A DNA stretch of 64,000 bases. It comes from Sphingobium sp. EP60837. Lineage in GTDB: Bacteria > Pseudomonadota > Alphaproteobacteria > Sphingomonadales > Sphingomonadaceae. The stretch covers positions 434,001 to 498,000 of the forward strand of contig NZ_CP015986.1 in the NCBI RefSeq assembly GCF_001658005.1, read 5' to 3'. Below the pieces are notes generated by a model that saw only the letters and a program-made list of their open reading frames with translations, did not search any database and had not been told where the DNA came from. Both the position numbers and the translations under genes were made by a program. Below, in pieces: positions 18,637 to 26,618 of the stretch; within the stretch, counting starts at the first letter, position 1, and each line of letters opens with the position of its first letter.

Positions 18637-18746
18637 CGCTGACATCCTTCCGCACGCGGCGATCTTTGTCGCCTGCTTGCAAAGCATAACGCACAGATCG
18701 GCGGAAGGGAACAGAAAGGATGAAGCTCAGCGAGCGCTAATTTTGC

Positions 18747-18950
18747 CTAGAGGCCGCGATGGCGCAGGAAGGATTGCGTCGCCTCTACCGGCCCGCGATA
18801 CGCCTCCTGAAATTCGGCGCTCCAATATTTCAGATCATCGAGATCGATTCGCGCGCCCGAGACAGCACAGAGAACGAACTGGCCGGGGCGCACGATGTCG
18901 AAATGTGGCGTGTGATATTCCAACACCGCCAATCCCTGAATATCCGCCAT
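18747..18950 (-). CDS. DUF2093 domain-containing protein
   Basis: The 67-residue protein matches the small DUF2093 family known from alphaproteobacteria. It has LEYHTPHFDIVRPGQFVLCAVSG followed by an IxLDDLKYWSxExQEAY stretch. No biochemical role is established. Its ATG overlaps the TGA of the upstream flavin oxidoreductase gene by one base (TGATG), so it is translated with that enzyme and may assist it. A single Cys sits at about residue 28. Confidence 0.85.
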   Translation of the reverse strand: MADIQGLAVLEYHTPHFDIVRPGQFVLCAVSGARIDLDDLKYWSAEFQEAYRGPVEATQSFLRHRGL

Positions 18951-20353
18951 CAGTGGCCCGTCAGGATGCGATCGACCAGCTGCTTCACGGTGGGCACGAA
19001 GCCGTTGGAGTAGAAGGGGTCCTGCTTGAATTTATAGGCGCCATGGCCAGCAAACAGCAGATTCTTGTCCAGGTCGCCGCCATGGACGGCTTCCTGCAGC
19101 GACTTTTGAATGCAGAAGCTGCGCGGATCGGCGAGGCGGCCGGTCGAGTTGGTTTCGCTGTCCATCCAGCTGGAAAAAGCGCACTGGCTGAGGCAGCCCA
19201 TGCAGTCGGTCTGATCCTTGCGGATCTCCGCCTTTTCCTCTTCCGTGACGAAGACAAGCGTGTTGTCCGGCGTCTTGAGCGCGGAGGTGAAGCCCTGCCC
19301 CACCCATTCCCGCGCCCGAAGGAGGTCGCCGCGCGTGACCCAGAAATTCTTGCCCTTCACGCCCGCGTCAAGCTGATGCGTGTGATCACCCGCCTGTTCG
19401 GTGCTGAACGGAATCTGCCGTTCCGACCGAGCCTCCAACTGGCGCAAGAAGGGATTGCGCACCGCCGAGCTGTAAAAGCCGGTGGGCGAAAAACGGTGCA
19501 ACAGGACATCGCCCGGCTCGAGCTGGGTCAGGCGCTGCTTCCACTCATCCGGGATCGGGCTTTCCTGCGTCAGCAGGGGACGGGTGCCGAACTGGAAGGC
19601 GATGGCGCCCAGTTCCGGATTGTCGATCCAATCATTCCAATCCTTAAGCGCCCAGACGCCGCCGGCCATGACTATCGGCACATCGTCGGAAATGCCGCCT
19701 TCGCGCATGGTCGCGCGCAGGTCGCGAACCCGGGGATAGGGGTCTTGCGGCTGACGCGGATCTTCGGCGTTGGACAGGCCGTTATGCCCACCCGCGAGCC
19801 AGGGATCTTCATAGACCACCGCCGCCAGCCATTCCGACGCCTTCGAATAAGCGCGCTTCCACAGCGCACGGAAAGCGCGGCCGGAACTGACGATGGGAAG
19901 GTAGCTGACGCCGTAGGAAGCGGCGATTTCGCTCAGCTTGTAGGGCATACCCGCGCCGCAGGTTACGCCGGCAACCATGCCCCTGGTCTTTTCCAGTACG
20001 CCGTGCAGCACACGCTGGGCCCCGCCCATTTCCCACAACACGTTGATGTTGATCGCGCCCTTACCACCTGCGATTTCAAAGGCGCGCTTTACCTGTTCGA
20101 CGGCGCCGTCGATGGCATAGGCGATCAGTTCTTCGTGGCGGTCGCGGCGGGTGCGGCCATGATAGATTTGCGGGATGATATTGCCCATGCTGTCATAGCT
20201 GTCGGCGTTGACGGCCGACACCGTGCCGATGCCGCCCGCTGCCGCCCAGGCCCCGGAGCTGGCGTGGTTGGACACAGCGACGCCCTTGCCGCCTTCGACC
20301 AGCGGCCAGACTTCACGACCACCATAGATGATGGGCTTCAAACCCTTGAACAA
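18950..20353 (-). CDS. YrpB-type NAD(P)H-dependent flavin oxidoreductase (nitronate monooxygenase-like)
   Basis: The 467-residue protein has a TIM-barrel FMN-binding core of the nitronate monooxygenase/YrpB class. Visible features are VSNHASSGAWAAAGG near the start, NINVLWEMGG, a VTCGAGMP turn and a PIVMAGGVWAL glycine segment. It is longer than classical enzymes of about 320-350 residues. The extra C-terminal part carries a cysteine group (CMGCLSQC and later SFCIQ) that could bind iron-sulfur or zinc. The TTG start is preceded by GGGAG. DUF2093 is translationally coupled. The substrate cannot be assigned; FMN-dependent oxidation of a nitronate or reduction of an enoyl substrate are both possible. 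Confidence 0.8.
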   Translation of the reverse strand: MFKGLKPIIYGGREVWPLVEGGKGVAVSNHASSGAWAAAGGIGTVSAVNADSYDSMGNIIPQIYHGRTRRDRHEELIAYAIDGAVEQVKRAFEIAGGKGAININVLWEMGGAQRVLHGVLEKTRGMVAGVTCGAGMPYKLSEIAASYGVSYLPIVSSGRAFRALWKRAYSKASEWLAAVVYEDPWLAGGHNGLSNAEDPRQPQDPYPRVRDLRATMREGGISDDVPIVMAGGVWALKDWNDWIDNPELGAIAFQFGTRPLLTQESPIPDEWKQRLTQLEPGDVLLHRFSPTGFYSSAVRNPFLRQLEARSERQIPFSTEQAGDHTHQLDAGVKGKNFWVTRGDLLRAREWVGQGFTSALKTPDNTLVFVTEEEKAEIRKDQTDCMGCLSQCAFSSWMDSETNSTGRLADPRSFCIQKSLQEAVHGGDLDKNLLFAGHGAYKFKQDPFYSNGFVPTVKQLVDRILTGH

Positions 20354-20446
20354 CGCAATCTCCCGCGCAATAGCTGCTGGGTCCCCGATCGGGTGAAAGC
20401 GGCTTTATAGCAGCTTCCGCCAGCGGTGACGAATTTCCGGCGCGCC

Positions 20447-21589
20447 CTACCGCAAAATATGGGGGCTGGATAGTGCTTGTCCATAGAGGGACGCATAAGC
20501 ATCGACCATGGCGGCTTCGTCGAAATCGCGTTGAGCGCGGTGGCGGTTGGCTTTACCGAGGCGGGCGCGAAGCTCGGGATTTGCCGCAAGGTTGCCGAGA
20601 GCGTGGGAAAGGCTGGCTTCATCAGGCACGATAAAGGACTGATTTTCAGGGGCGATCATCTGTATGACGTCACCCACGTCCATGGATGCTATGGGCAGTC
20701 CCGCAGCCATCGCTTCAACCAGCGAGATCGGGAACTGCTCACTGTCGGACGAGAGCGCAAAAATATCGAGCGCTCCCATGAAACGCCAGGGTTGGGTGAG
20801 GAAGCCGGGCATGCAGATGTCATCCAGCCCGTGGCGGTCCGCTTCTGCCAGGATCGAATCTCGTTCCGGGCCATCACCGATGATCACCAGTTGCAGCCGG
20901 TCCCGATGAGGCGCGACGGAGCGTATCAGGCGAGGAATATTCTTGACGGGGCGCAGCCCGGCCAGGGTTCCGACGAGCAGCTTGCCCGGCGAACGCAGAA
21001 GCCCAGGTATCGCGTCAGCAGCGACGGGCCGCGCATAGCGGGCAACGTCAATACCGTTGCGGATCAGATGAACCTTAGACGCAGGCTGCTTCCAAACGGT
21101 GCGCGCGATTCCGTCGAGGCGGATTGACGGCACGACCACGGCCCTCGCCCGCTGAAGCGCCAGACGGCGATAGAGGTTGCGCTCGGCCTTCAGCCGTTCG
21201 GCTTCCTCTATATTGAACCCATCCTCATGGTGGATAAGCGGCGGCATCCGAAGAAAGGGCGAGCAGAAGCGGTGAGCCATGACCGCATCCATCGCGCCCC
21301 AATTATAGGTCAGAATCAGATCGAACCCGGCCAGGAAGCGGCCGAGCGCACGGAAACGCAAGGGACCGGGGCGACCGGTGAGCGCCGGGGGTTCGGGAAA
21401 GCTGACTGCGACGGAGGGATCGATCGCAGCGCGTGCGCCCATAGATTGGGGCGCAGCGCTGACGATCATATGCTGGGCGCGGTCGCCCCACAGGTTCATC
21501 AGGCGTACCGCACGCGCTTCCTTCCCGCCAAGCGAGAAGCTGCCATGCACGTGCAGCAGCCGGGGCGGCCGCCGGGAAATATCAGCCAT
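20447..21589 (-). CDS. Family 4 glycosyltransferase
   Basis: The 380-residue protein has the GT-B two-domain pattern. The N-terminal half begins LLHVHGSFSLGGKEAR. The C-terminal nucleotide-sugar domain has VGTLAGLRPVKNIPRLI, LVIIGDGPERD, a FALSSDSEQFPISLVEAMAAGLPI donor-binding segment and a D(V)GDV turn. Such enzymes transfer a sugar from NDP-sugar to a lipid-linked or polysaccharide acceptor at the cytoplasmic face. Its start overlaps the upstream alpha/beta hydrolase end by eight bases. It lies far from the exopolysaccharide locus at the right, so its product is unknown. Confidence 0.87.
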   Translation of the reverse strand: MADISRRPPRLLHVHGSFSLGGKEARAVRLMNLWGDRAQHMIVSAAPQSMGARAAIDPSVAVSFPEPPALTGRPGPLRFRALGRFLAGFDLILTYNWGAMDAVMAHRFCSPFLRMPPLIHHEDGFNIEEAERLKAERNLYRRLALQRARAVVVPSIRLDGIARTVWKQPASKVHLIRNGIDVARYARPVAADAIPGLLRSPGKLLVGTLAGLRPVKNIPRLIRSVAPHRDRLQLVIIGDGPERDSILAEADRHGLDDICMPGFLTQPWRFMGALDIFALSSDSEQFPISLVEAMAAGLPIASMDVGDVIQMIAPENQSFIVPDEASLSHALGNLAANPELRARLGKANRHRAQRDFDEAAMVDAYASLYGQALSSPHILR

Positions 21590-22451
21590 GGAGGACCCGC
21601 ACCAGCAAGCGGTCTATGGCGGCGGCGGCTGCCGGCTCGTCTAGGACGGGGGCGTGGCCCACATCGGGAACGGTGACGAGTTCCGCGCTGGAACCGATTT
21701 CGGTCGCCATCCGCTCCGCCGTGGCGGCGCTGAGCAGATCCGAGCGTTCGCCGCGCAATATCAGGGTCGGCACGTCACTGAAGGACGCCATGACGGGCCA
21801 CATATCGACGCCTGCCTCTCCGCCCATCATGCGAAGCGGCTCGGCAACGCGCATGTCATAGTCGAGTACAACACGGCCCCCGCTGCTGAGCCGGTAAAGG
21901 CGCTTGGCCATGGCCAGCCATTGTTCCAGTCCATAGCCAGGATAGACGTCGCGATTGGCCTCCTCCAGCGCGCGGGCGGCCTGCACCCAGCTTTGATGCG
22001 ACTGGCCGACGCCGACATAGGTGCGAATCCGGTCCAGCCCCGCCTGCTCCAGCTTCGGGCCCACGTCATTGAGCAGCGCGCCTGCGAGCCATTCCTTGTG
22101 CGTTGCGGCTATCAACATGGTGATGAGTCCACCAAGAGAGGTGCCGATCGCCACGAAGCGAGTGATCGCCAGGTCGGCCAGAAGGCGGCTGATGTCCTGC
22201 AGATAATTGAGCGGGACATAGGTCATCGGGTCTTTGGCCTGCGCACTTTCCGCGCGACCGCGCATGTCCGGGCAGATTAGGCGCCAATCACCGGCGAGAC
22301 GCTCAGCCAGCGGCTCGAAATCGCGGGCGTTGCGCGTCAGGCCGGGGAGGCAAAGGAGCGGCGGACGGCCATCGTCATCACCGGGATAGTCCCGATAATG
22401 AAGCCTGAGGCCGTCGGGGGACCACCAATATCCGTCGGTGAACTTGGTCAA
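21582..22451 (-). CDS. Alpha/beta hydrolase
   Basis: The 289-residue product is a typical alpha/beta hydrolase. It has an oxyanion-region segment LLCLPGLTRNARDF, the nucleophile elbow GTSLGGL, an acid after a late strand (GERSDLL) and the histidine in VPDVGHAPV. The substrate is not evident. The start is uncertain. No ATG fits, and a TTG at 22451 with GAGG eleven bases upstream gives a normal N-terminus (MTKFTDGYWW). The frame is open far upstream, but that part lies antisense to selO. The two genes diverge across about 75 bp. Confidence 0.83.
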   Translation of the reverse strand: MTKFTDGYWWSPDGLRLHYRDYPGDDDGRPPLLCLPGLTRNARDFEPLAERLAGDWRLICPDMRGRAESAQAKDPMTYVPLNYLQDISRLLADLAITRFVAIGTSLGGLITMLIAATHKEWLAGALLNDVGPKLEQAGLDRIRTYVGVGQSHQSWVQAARALEEANRDVYPGYGLEQWLAMAKRLYRLSSGGRVVLDYDMRVAEPLRMMGGEAGVDMWPVMASFSDVPTLILRGERSDLLSAATAERMATEIGSSAELVTVPDVGHAPVLDEPAAAAAIDRLLVRVLHG

Positions 22452-22525
22452 CGGTCGTGCGCCCTCATTTACTTGGGTTTGTGGCAGCGGTTGCAACTTC
22501 CTACCCTGTTCCCCCATATCGCCGC

Positions 22526-23920
22526 ATGGACAAATCCTCGCAAGCCACCAGATACAATCCGGCAAAGGAAATATTCGCTCTTCAGCCGGACTTTGCCGAC
22601 AACGTCGCCGCGGCGAATTTTCCGCAGACAATTCTGCGCTTTCGCAATGACAAAGCGGCGACCAGCGTCGGACTGGATGGGCTGACGGATGAGGAATGGG
22701 TGCGGCATTTCGGCCGGTTCGAGCCGCTCGCCGATAATCTGCCCGAGCCGCTGGCGCTGCGTTATCATGGACATCAGTTCCGGGTTTATAATCCCGATAT
22801 CGGGGATGGCCGGGGATTCCTTTTCGCCCAACTGCGCGACAAGGCGGGGCGGCTGCTGGACCTTGGGACAAAGGGTTCGGGACAGACCCCCTACAGCCGG
22901 TTCGGCGACGGCCGCCTGACGCTGAAAGGCGGAGTGCGCGAGATATTGGCGACCGAAATGCTGGAGGCGCTGGGCGTAAATACGTCCAAGACCTTGTCCC
23001 TGATCGAGACCGGCGAGGCGCTGGAGCGCAATGATGAGCCCTCCCCTACCCGCGCGGCGGTGATGGTGCGCCTCAGCCATTCGCACATCCGCATCGGCTC
23101 CTTCCAGCGCGCCGCTTATTTTGATGACAAGCCGCTGCTGGAGCGGCTGACGGATTATGCGCTGCGCGAACTTTACGGCGAGGAGCCGGGGAATAACGCA
23201 CCCGCCCAGCTGCTAGGCCGCGTCGTGGAGCGGACGGCGAATCTGGCGGCGAGCTATATGGTCGCAGGCTTCGTTCATGGGGTGCTGAACAGCGACAATA
23301 TCAACGTCACGGGTGAGAGCTTCGACTATGGGCCATGGCGCTTCACACCGTTGTGGCAGCCGGGTTTCACCGCCGCCTATTTCGATCATGCGGGGCTATA
23401 TGCCTTTGGGCGGCAGGCGGAAGCGATCCATTGGGACGCGGCGCAGCTCGCAGTGTCGCTGCGGCCGCTGGTGGAGGCGGAACCACTGATCGAGCAACTT
23501 GAGCGCTTTCCGCAGCTTTATGGGGAGGCGATGGTGCGGCGCTTTTGCTGGCGGCTGGGGGGCGTGCCTTCAGGTGACGCGAATGGGATGATCGAGGCGG
23601 CCGTGCGGGCGATGGCGGCGACCGAGACTCCGATCGATCGTTTTTTCCATGATTGGCGCGGCGGGGAACCGCGTGACGGGACGGACTATTCCGCAGAAGA
23701 TTGGGCACCATTTCGCGATGCCATCGCCGGGTTTGACGCCCGCGAAAAGGATGAGCATCCCTATTGGCGGGATGCGGCGCCTTGCTCGATGTATATCGAC
23801 GAGGTCGAGGCGATCTGGAGCGCAATTGCCGAGCGGGATGATTGGGAGCCGTTGCACGCGAAGGTGGCGGCAGTCAGGCGGATGGGAGAAGCGATGGGAA
23901 GCGGGCCGAAAGTGCCGTAG
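22526..23920 (+). CDS. selO: Protein adenylyltransferase SelO (YdiU family)
   Basis: SelO is a pseudokinase-fold enzyme that AMPylates proteins during redox stress. The 464-residue product keeps YHGHQFxxYNPDIGDGRG, GTKGSGQTPYSRFGDGRLTLKGGVRE, an HSHIRIGSF segment and HGVLNSDNINVTGESFDYGPW, which covers the nucleotide and metal ligands. The C-terminus is short and ends without the redox Cys/Sec motif seen in E. coli and eukaryotic SelO, so the reported disulfide switch may be absent. I use the ATG at 22526; the frame is open 23 codons further upstream. Confidence 0.92.
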   Translation: MDKSSQATRYNPAKEIFALQPDFADNVAAANFPQTILRFRNDKAATSVGLDGLTDEEWVRHFGRFEPLADNLPEPLALRYHGHQFRVYNPDIGDGRGFLFAQLRDKAGRLLDLGTKGSGQTPYSRFGDGRLTLKGGVREILATEMLEALGVNTSKTLSLIETGEALERNDEPSPTRAAVMVRLSHSHIRIGSFQRAAYFDDKPLLERLTDYALRELYGEEPGNNAPAQLLGRVVERTANLAASYMVAGFVHGVLNSDNINVTGESFDYGPWRFTPLWQPGFTAAYFDHAGLYAFGRQAEAIHWDAAQLAVSLRPLVEAEPLIEQLERFPQLYGEAMVRRFCWRLGGVPSGDANGMIEAAVRAMAATETPIDRFFHDWRGGEPRDGTDYSAEDWAPFRDAIAGFDAREKDEHPYWRDAAPCSMYIDEVEAIWSAIAERDDWEPLHAKVAAVRRMGEAMGSGPKVP

Positions 23921-23982
23921 TTCCCGCTCTTCCTCGTGCCACCGCCCTTCCCTAACGTCCCGTTATCCTCCATATCGGAACA

Positions 23983-25416
23983 ATGGCCGCCACGCTGACT
24001 TCGACCGAACCCGCTACCGGCGCTGTCCTGTGGCAAGGCTCTTTCAGCGATGTCGAGGCCGAGGTTGCACGGGTCCGCGCAGCCTGGCCTTCATGGGCTG
24101 CGCAGCCCGTTGCCTACAGGATCGAGACGCTCCGCCGCTTCGTCAATGTCGTGCGGGCGAATGAGGAGGCGCTAGCCGACCTGATCGCGCGCGAAACGGG
24201 CAAGCCGCTGTGGGACGCGCGGACCGAAGTTGCGGCGGTGATGAACAAGGTCGATATCTCCGTCGCCGCTTATTCGGAGCGCACCGGGCAGCGGCGGCTG
24301 GAGGCGGCAATGGGGGCAGGCCAGTCAGTGCGGCACAAACCGCATGGCGTGATGGCCGTGCTAGGCCCCTATAATTTCCCGGCGCATCTGCCTAACGGAC
24401 ATATCGTTCCCGCGCTGCTGGCGGGTAATGGCGTGCTGTTCAAGCCGTCCGAAAAGACGCCTGCCGTCGGCGAGATGTTGGTGCGCTTCTATCATGAGGC
24501 AGGCGTGCCGCAGGATGTCGTGCGCGTGGTGGTGGGCGGCCCGGATGAAGGCAAGGCGCTGGCATCTCATGGAGATGTGAACGGCGTCCTTTTTACCGGC
24601 TCGGCGGCAACAGGGATTGCGATCAACCGTCAATTCGCAGCCAATCCAGGCAAGATTTTGGCGCTCGAAATGGGGGGCAACAATCCCATCATTGCATGGG
24701 ATACTGGCGACATCGCAAGCGCGGCGGCTTTGATCGTCCAGTCGGCCTTTCTGTCGAGCGGACAGCGTTGCACGGCGGCAAGCCGATTGATCGTGAAGGA
24801 AGATCTGGCGGGCTTGTTGATCCCGGAAATCAAGAAGATAGCAGATCGGCTAATCGTCGATCATCCCCATGCGGACCCTGCGCCTTTCATGGGTCCGGTG
24901 ATCGACAATCAGGCGGCGGATCAACTCACCGAAAGCTTCCTCTACCTGATGAGTCACGGCGGCCGGCCGATCAAACATCTGGTGCGTCTGTCAGAGGAGC
25001 GGCCTTTACTAAGCCCCGCGATCATAGACGTGACCGCGATGGCTGAGCGGCCTGACGTGGAACTGTTCGGGCCTTTGTTGCAGGTCATCCGGGTGCCGGA
25101 TTTCCCAGCGGCGATCGCGGAGGCGAACAATAGCCGTTATGGGCTTTCCGCTTCGCTAATCGGGGGATCGCCAGAGCAATATAATCAATTCTGGGCGAAT
25201 GTCCGATGCGGGATCGTCAACTGGAACCGGCCGACCAACGGCGCTTCGTCATCGGCGCCTTTCGGCGGGCTTGGGATTTCCGGCAACCACCGGCCGAGCG
25301 CTTATTATGCCGCGGATTATTGCGCCTATCCTGTGTCTTCGGCAGAGATTGAGCAGCCGCGAGCATCCATTGGCGTCGGGCTGAAGGATATTGATACAAG
25401 CGCAATGGGGGAGTGA
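23983..25416 (+). CDS. astD: N-succinylglutamate 5-semialdehyde dehydrogenase
   Basis: AstD oxidises succinylglutamate semialdehyde to succinylglutamate with NAD in the arginine succinyltransferase pathway. The 477-residue protein is an aldehyde dehydrogenase with the PYNFPAHLPNGHIVPALLAGN cofactor region, catalytic Glu at 229 (LEMGGNN) and catalytic Cys at 263 (SSGQRCTA). The substrate assignment rests on resemblance to AstD across the whole length. No astA, astB or astE is in the window, so the pathway is either encoded elsewhere or the enzyme serves another semialdehyde. Confidence 0.87.
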   Translation: MAATLTSTEPATGAVLWQGSFSDVEAEVARVRAAWPSWAAQPVAYRIETLRRFVNVVRANEEALADLIARETGKPLWDARTEVAAVMNKVDISVAAYSERTGQRRLEAAMGAGQSVRHKPHGVMAVLGPYNFPAHLPNGHIVPALLAGNGVLFKPSEKTPAVGEMLVRFYHEAGVPQDVVRVVVGGPDEGKALASHGDVNGVLFTGSAATGIAINRQFAANPGKILALEMGGNNPIIAWDTGDIASAAALIVQSAFLSSGQRCTAASRLIVKEDLAGLLIPEIKKIADRLIVDHPHADPAPFMGPVIDNQAADQLTESFLYLMSHGGRPIKHLVRLSEERPLLSPAIIDVTAMAERPDVELFGPLLQVIRVPDFPAAIAEANNSRYGLSASLIGGSPEQYNQFWANVRCGIVNWNRPTNGASSSAPFGGLGISGNHRPSAYYAADYCAYPVSSAEIEQPRASIGVGLKDIDTSAMGE

Positions 25417-25533
25417 AGCGATAGCTTCTTTGCCCCAGCCGTTGCTCGAGGACGAGCTTACCCCAAATTTTCCTTCGTCCCGGACAAAGCATTCTGAATT
25501 GAAACGCTTGGGCCTTTTCGCCATTTGCCCGTC

Positions 25534-26322
25534 ATGGCCGAACAAGCACCTGCTACCGTCTTTCTCGTCGGCGCGGGTCCGGGTGATCCGGAACTGCTGA
25601 CACTTCGCGCTGCACGGTTGATCGCGCAGGCGGAGGTGATCGTGCATGACGGGCTGGTTTCGAAAGATATCCTGGCGATGGCGTCGCAGGGTGCCGAACT
25701 GATCTCGGTCGCCAAGCAGCGCAGCCGCCATTCAATGCCGCAGGAGGGAATCAACGCGCTGCTGGTGAAGCTGGCTCTCGCCGGGCGGTCTGTGGTGCGG
25801 TTGAAGGGTGGCGATCCGTTTGTTTTCGGGCGGGGCGGCGAAGAAATGGAAGCCTGCCGCGAAGCTGGCGTGCCCGTGGAGGTAGTGCCGGGAATCAGCG
25901 CGGCGATCGGCTGCGCAGCGCAGGCGCAGCTTCCCCTCACCCATCGCGATGCGGCGAGCGCGGTGAGCTTCGTCGCGGGCCAGTGCAAGGGGCTGACGGA
26001 TCAGGATTGGTCGGGATTGGCGGGCAAAGGGCGGACGCTCGTCATCTACATGGGCGTGGCGACGGCGGCGGACATTGCAGACAAGCTGATCGCCGATGGC
26101 GTGTCGCCGGCCATTCCGGTGGCGGTGCTGGAAAATGGCACGCGGTCTGACATGCGGACGCTGCGGACGCTACTCGCCGACCTGGGCGACATGGTGGTTC
26201 GCGAACACGTAAAAAGCCCGGCCCTGATTGTGGTTGGCGATGTGGCGGCCTATGCGGTGGCGCAGGATGTGCTGACCGGCTGGGCTGCGCAAATGAACAA
26301 TGGGGCGGAGATGCATTCGTGA
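25534..26322 (+). CDS. cobA: Uroporphyrinogen-III C-methyltransferase (SUMT, siroheme branch)
   Basis: SUMT makes precorrin-2 from uroporphyrinogen III with two SAM, feeding siroheme needed by sulfite reductase. The 262-residue protein has VGAGPGDP at 12-19, the LKGGDPFVFGRGGEE loop, VVPGISAAIGCAA and LTHRD motifs. It is the methyltransferase alone, without the CysG dehydrogenase/ferrochelatase half. The ATG at 25534 is preferred over a TTG nine bases earlier. It overlaps the next gene by four bases and heads the sulfur operon. The upstream 117-bp gap shares a 13-base string with the ECF sigma promoter (see findings). Confidence 0.93.
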   Translation: MAEQAPATVFLVGAGPGDPELLTLRAARLIAQAEVIVHDGLVSKDILAMASQGAELISVAKQRSRHSMPQEGINALLVKLALAGRSVVRLKGGDPFVFGRGGEEMEACREAGVPVEVVPGISAAIGCAAQAQLPLTHRDAASAVSFVAGQCKGLTDQDWSGLAGKGRTLVIYMGVATAADIADKLIADGVSPAIPVAVLENGTRSDMRTLRTLLADLGDMVVREHVKSPALIVVGDVAAYAVAQDVLTGWAAQMNNGAEMHS

Positions 26323-26615
26323 AGATTTTGACCGGCAATGACCTTGGCACCGGGGATGTGATCTGGTGGGCGGGCGACGGCTGGTCGCGGCAGGTCGGCG
26401 ATTCCATTGATGTGGGCGACAAGGGCGAAGAACTGGCGCGCTCCGAAGAGGCTGCGCTGCGAGTCGTTGGCGCTTATGTGATCGATGCGACCGTCACTGA
26501 CGAAGGCGTGCGCCCGGCCCATATCAAAGACCGCATCCGCGCTCTGGGACCGACCGTGCGGCCCGACCTGACGCTGAAACCGAATGACGCCGATGCCGGC
26601 AACTGGGTGATCTGA
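26319..26615 (+). CDS. DUF2849 domain-containing protein
   Basis: This 98-residue protein belongs to the DUF2849 family, which regularly lies between the siroheme methyltransferase and sulfite reductase genes in alphaproteobacteria. Features are KILTGNDLGTGDVIWW near the start and an RPDLTLKPNDADAGNW end. No catalytic motif is visible. Overlap with SUMT (four bases) and a three-base gap to cysI make it part of the sulfite reductase operon. A helper role, for example in siroheme insertion or electron delivery, is a guess from position. Confidence 0.85.
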   Translation: MKILTGNDLGTGDVIWWAGDGWSRQVGDSIDVGDKGEELARSEEAALRVVGAYVIDATVTDEGVRPAHIKDRIRALGPTVRPDLTLKPNDADAGNWVI

Positions 26616-26618
26616 ACC

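Noticed and set aside
18677..20410. 577-codon frame on plus opposite the flavin oxidoreductase
   Set aside because: The opposite strand encodes recognisable FMN-binding motifs and DUF2093. The plus frame shows no motif or start signal.
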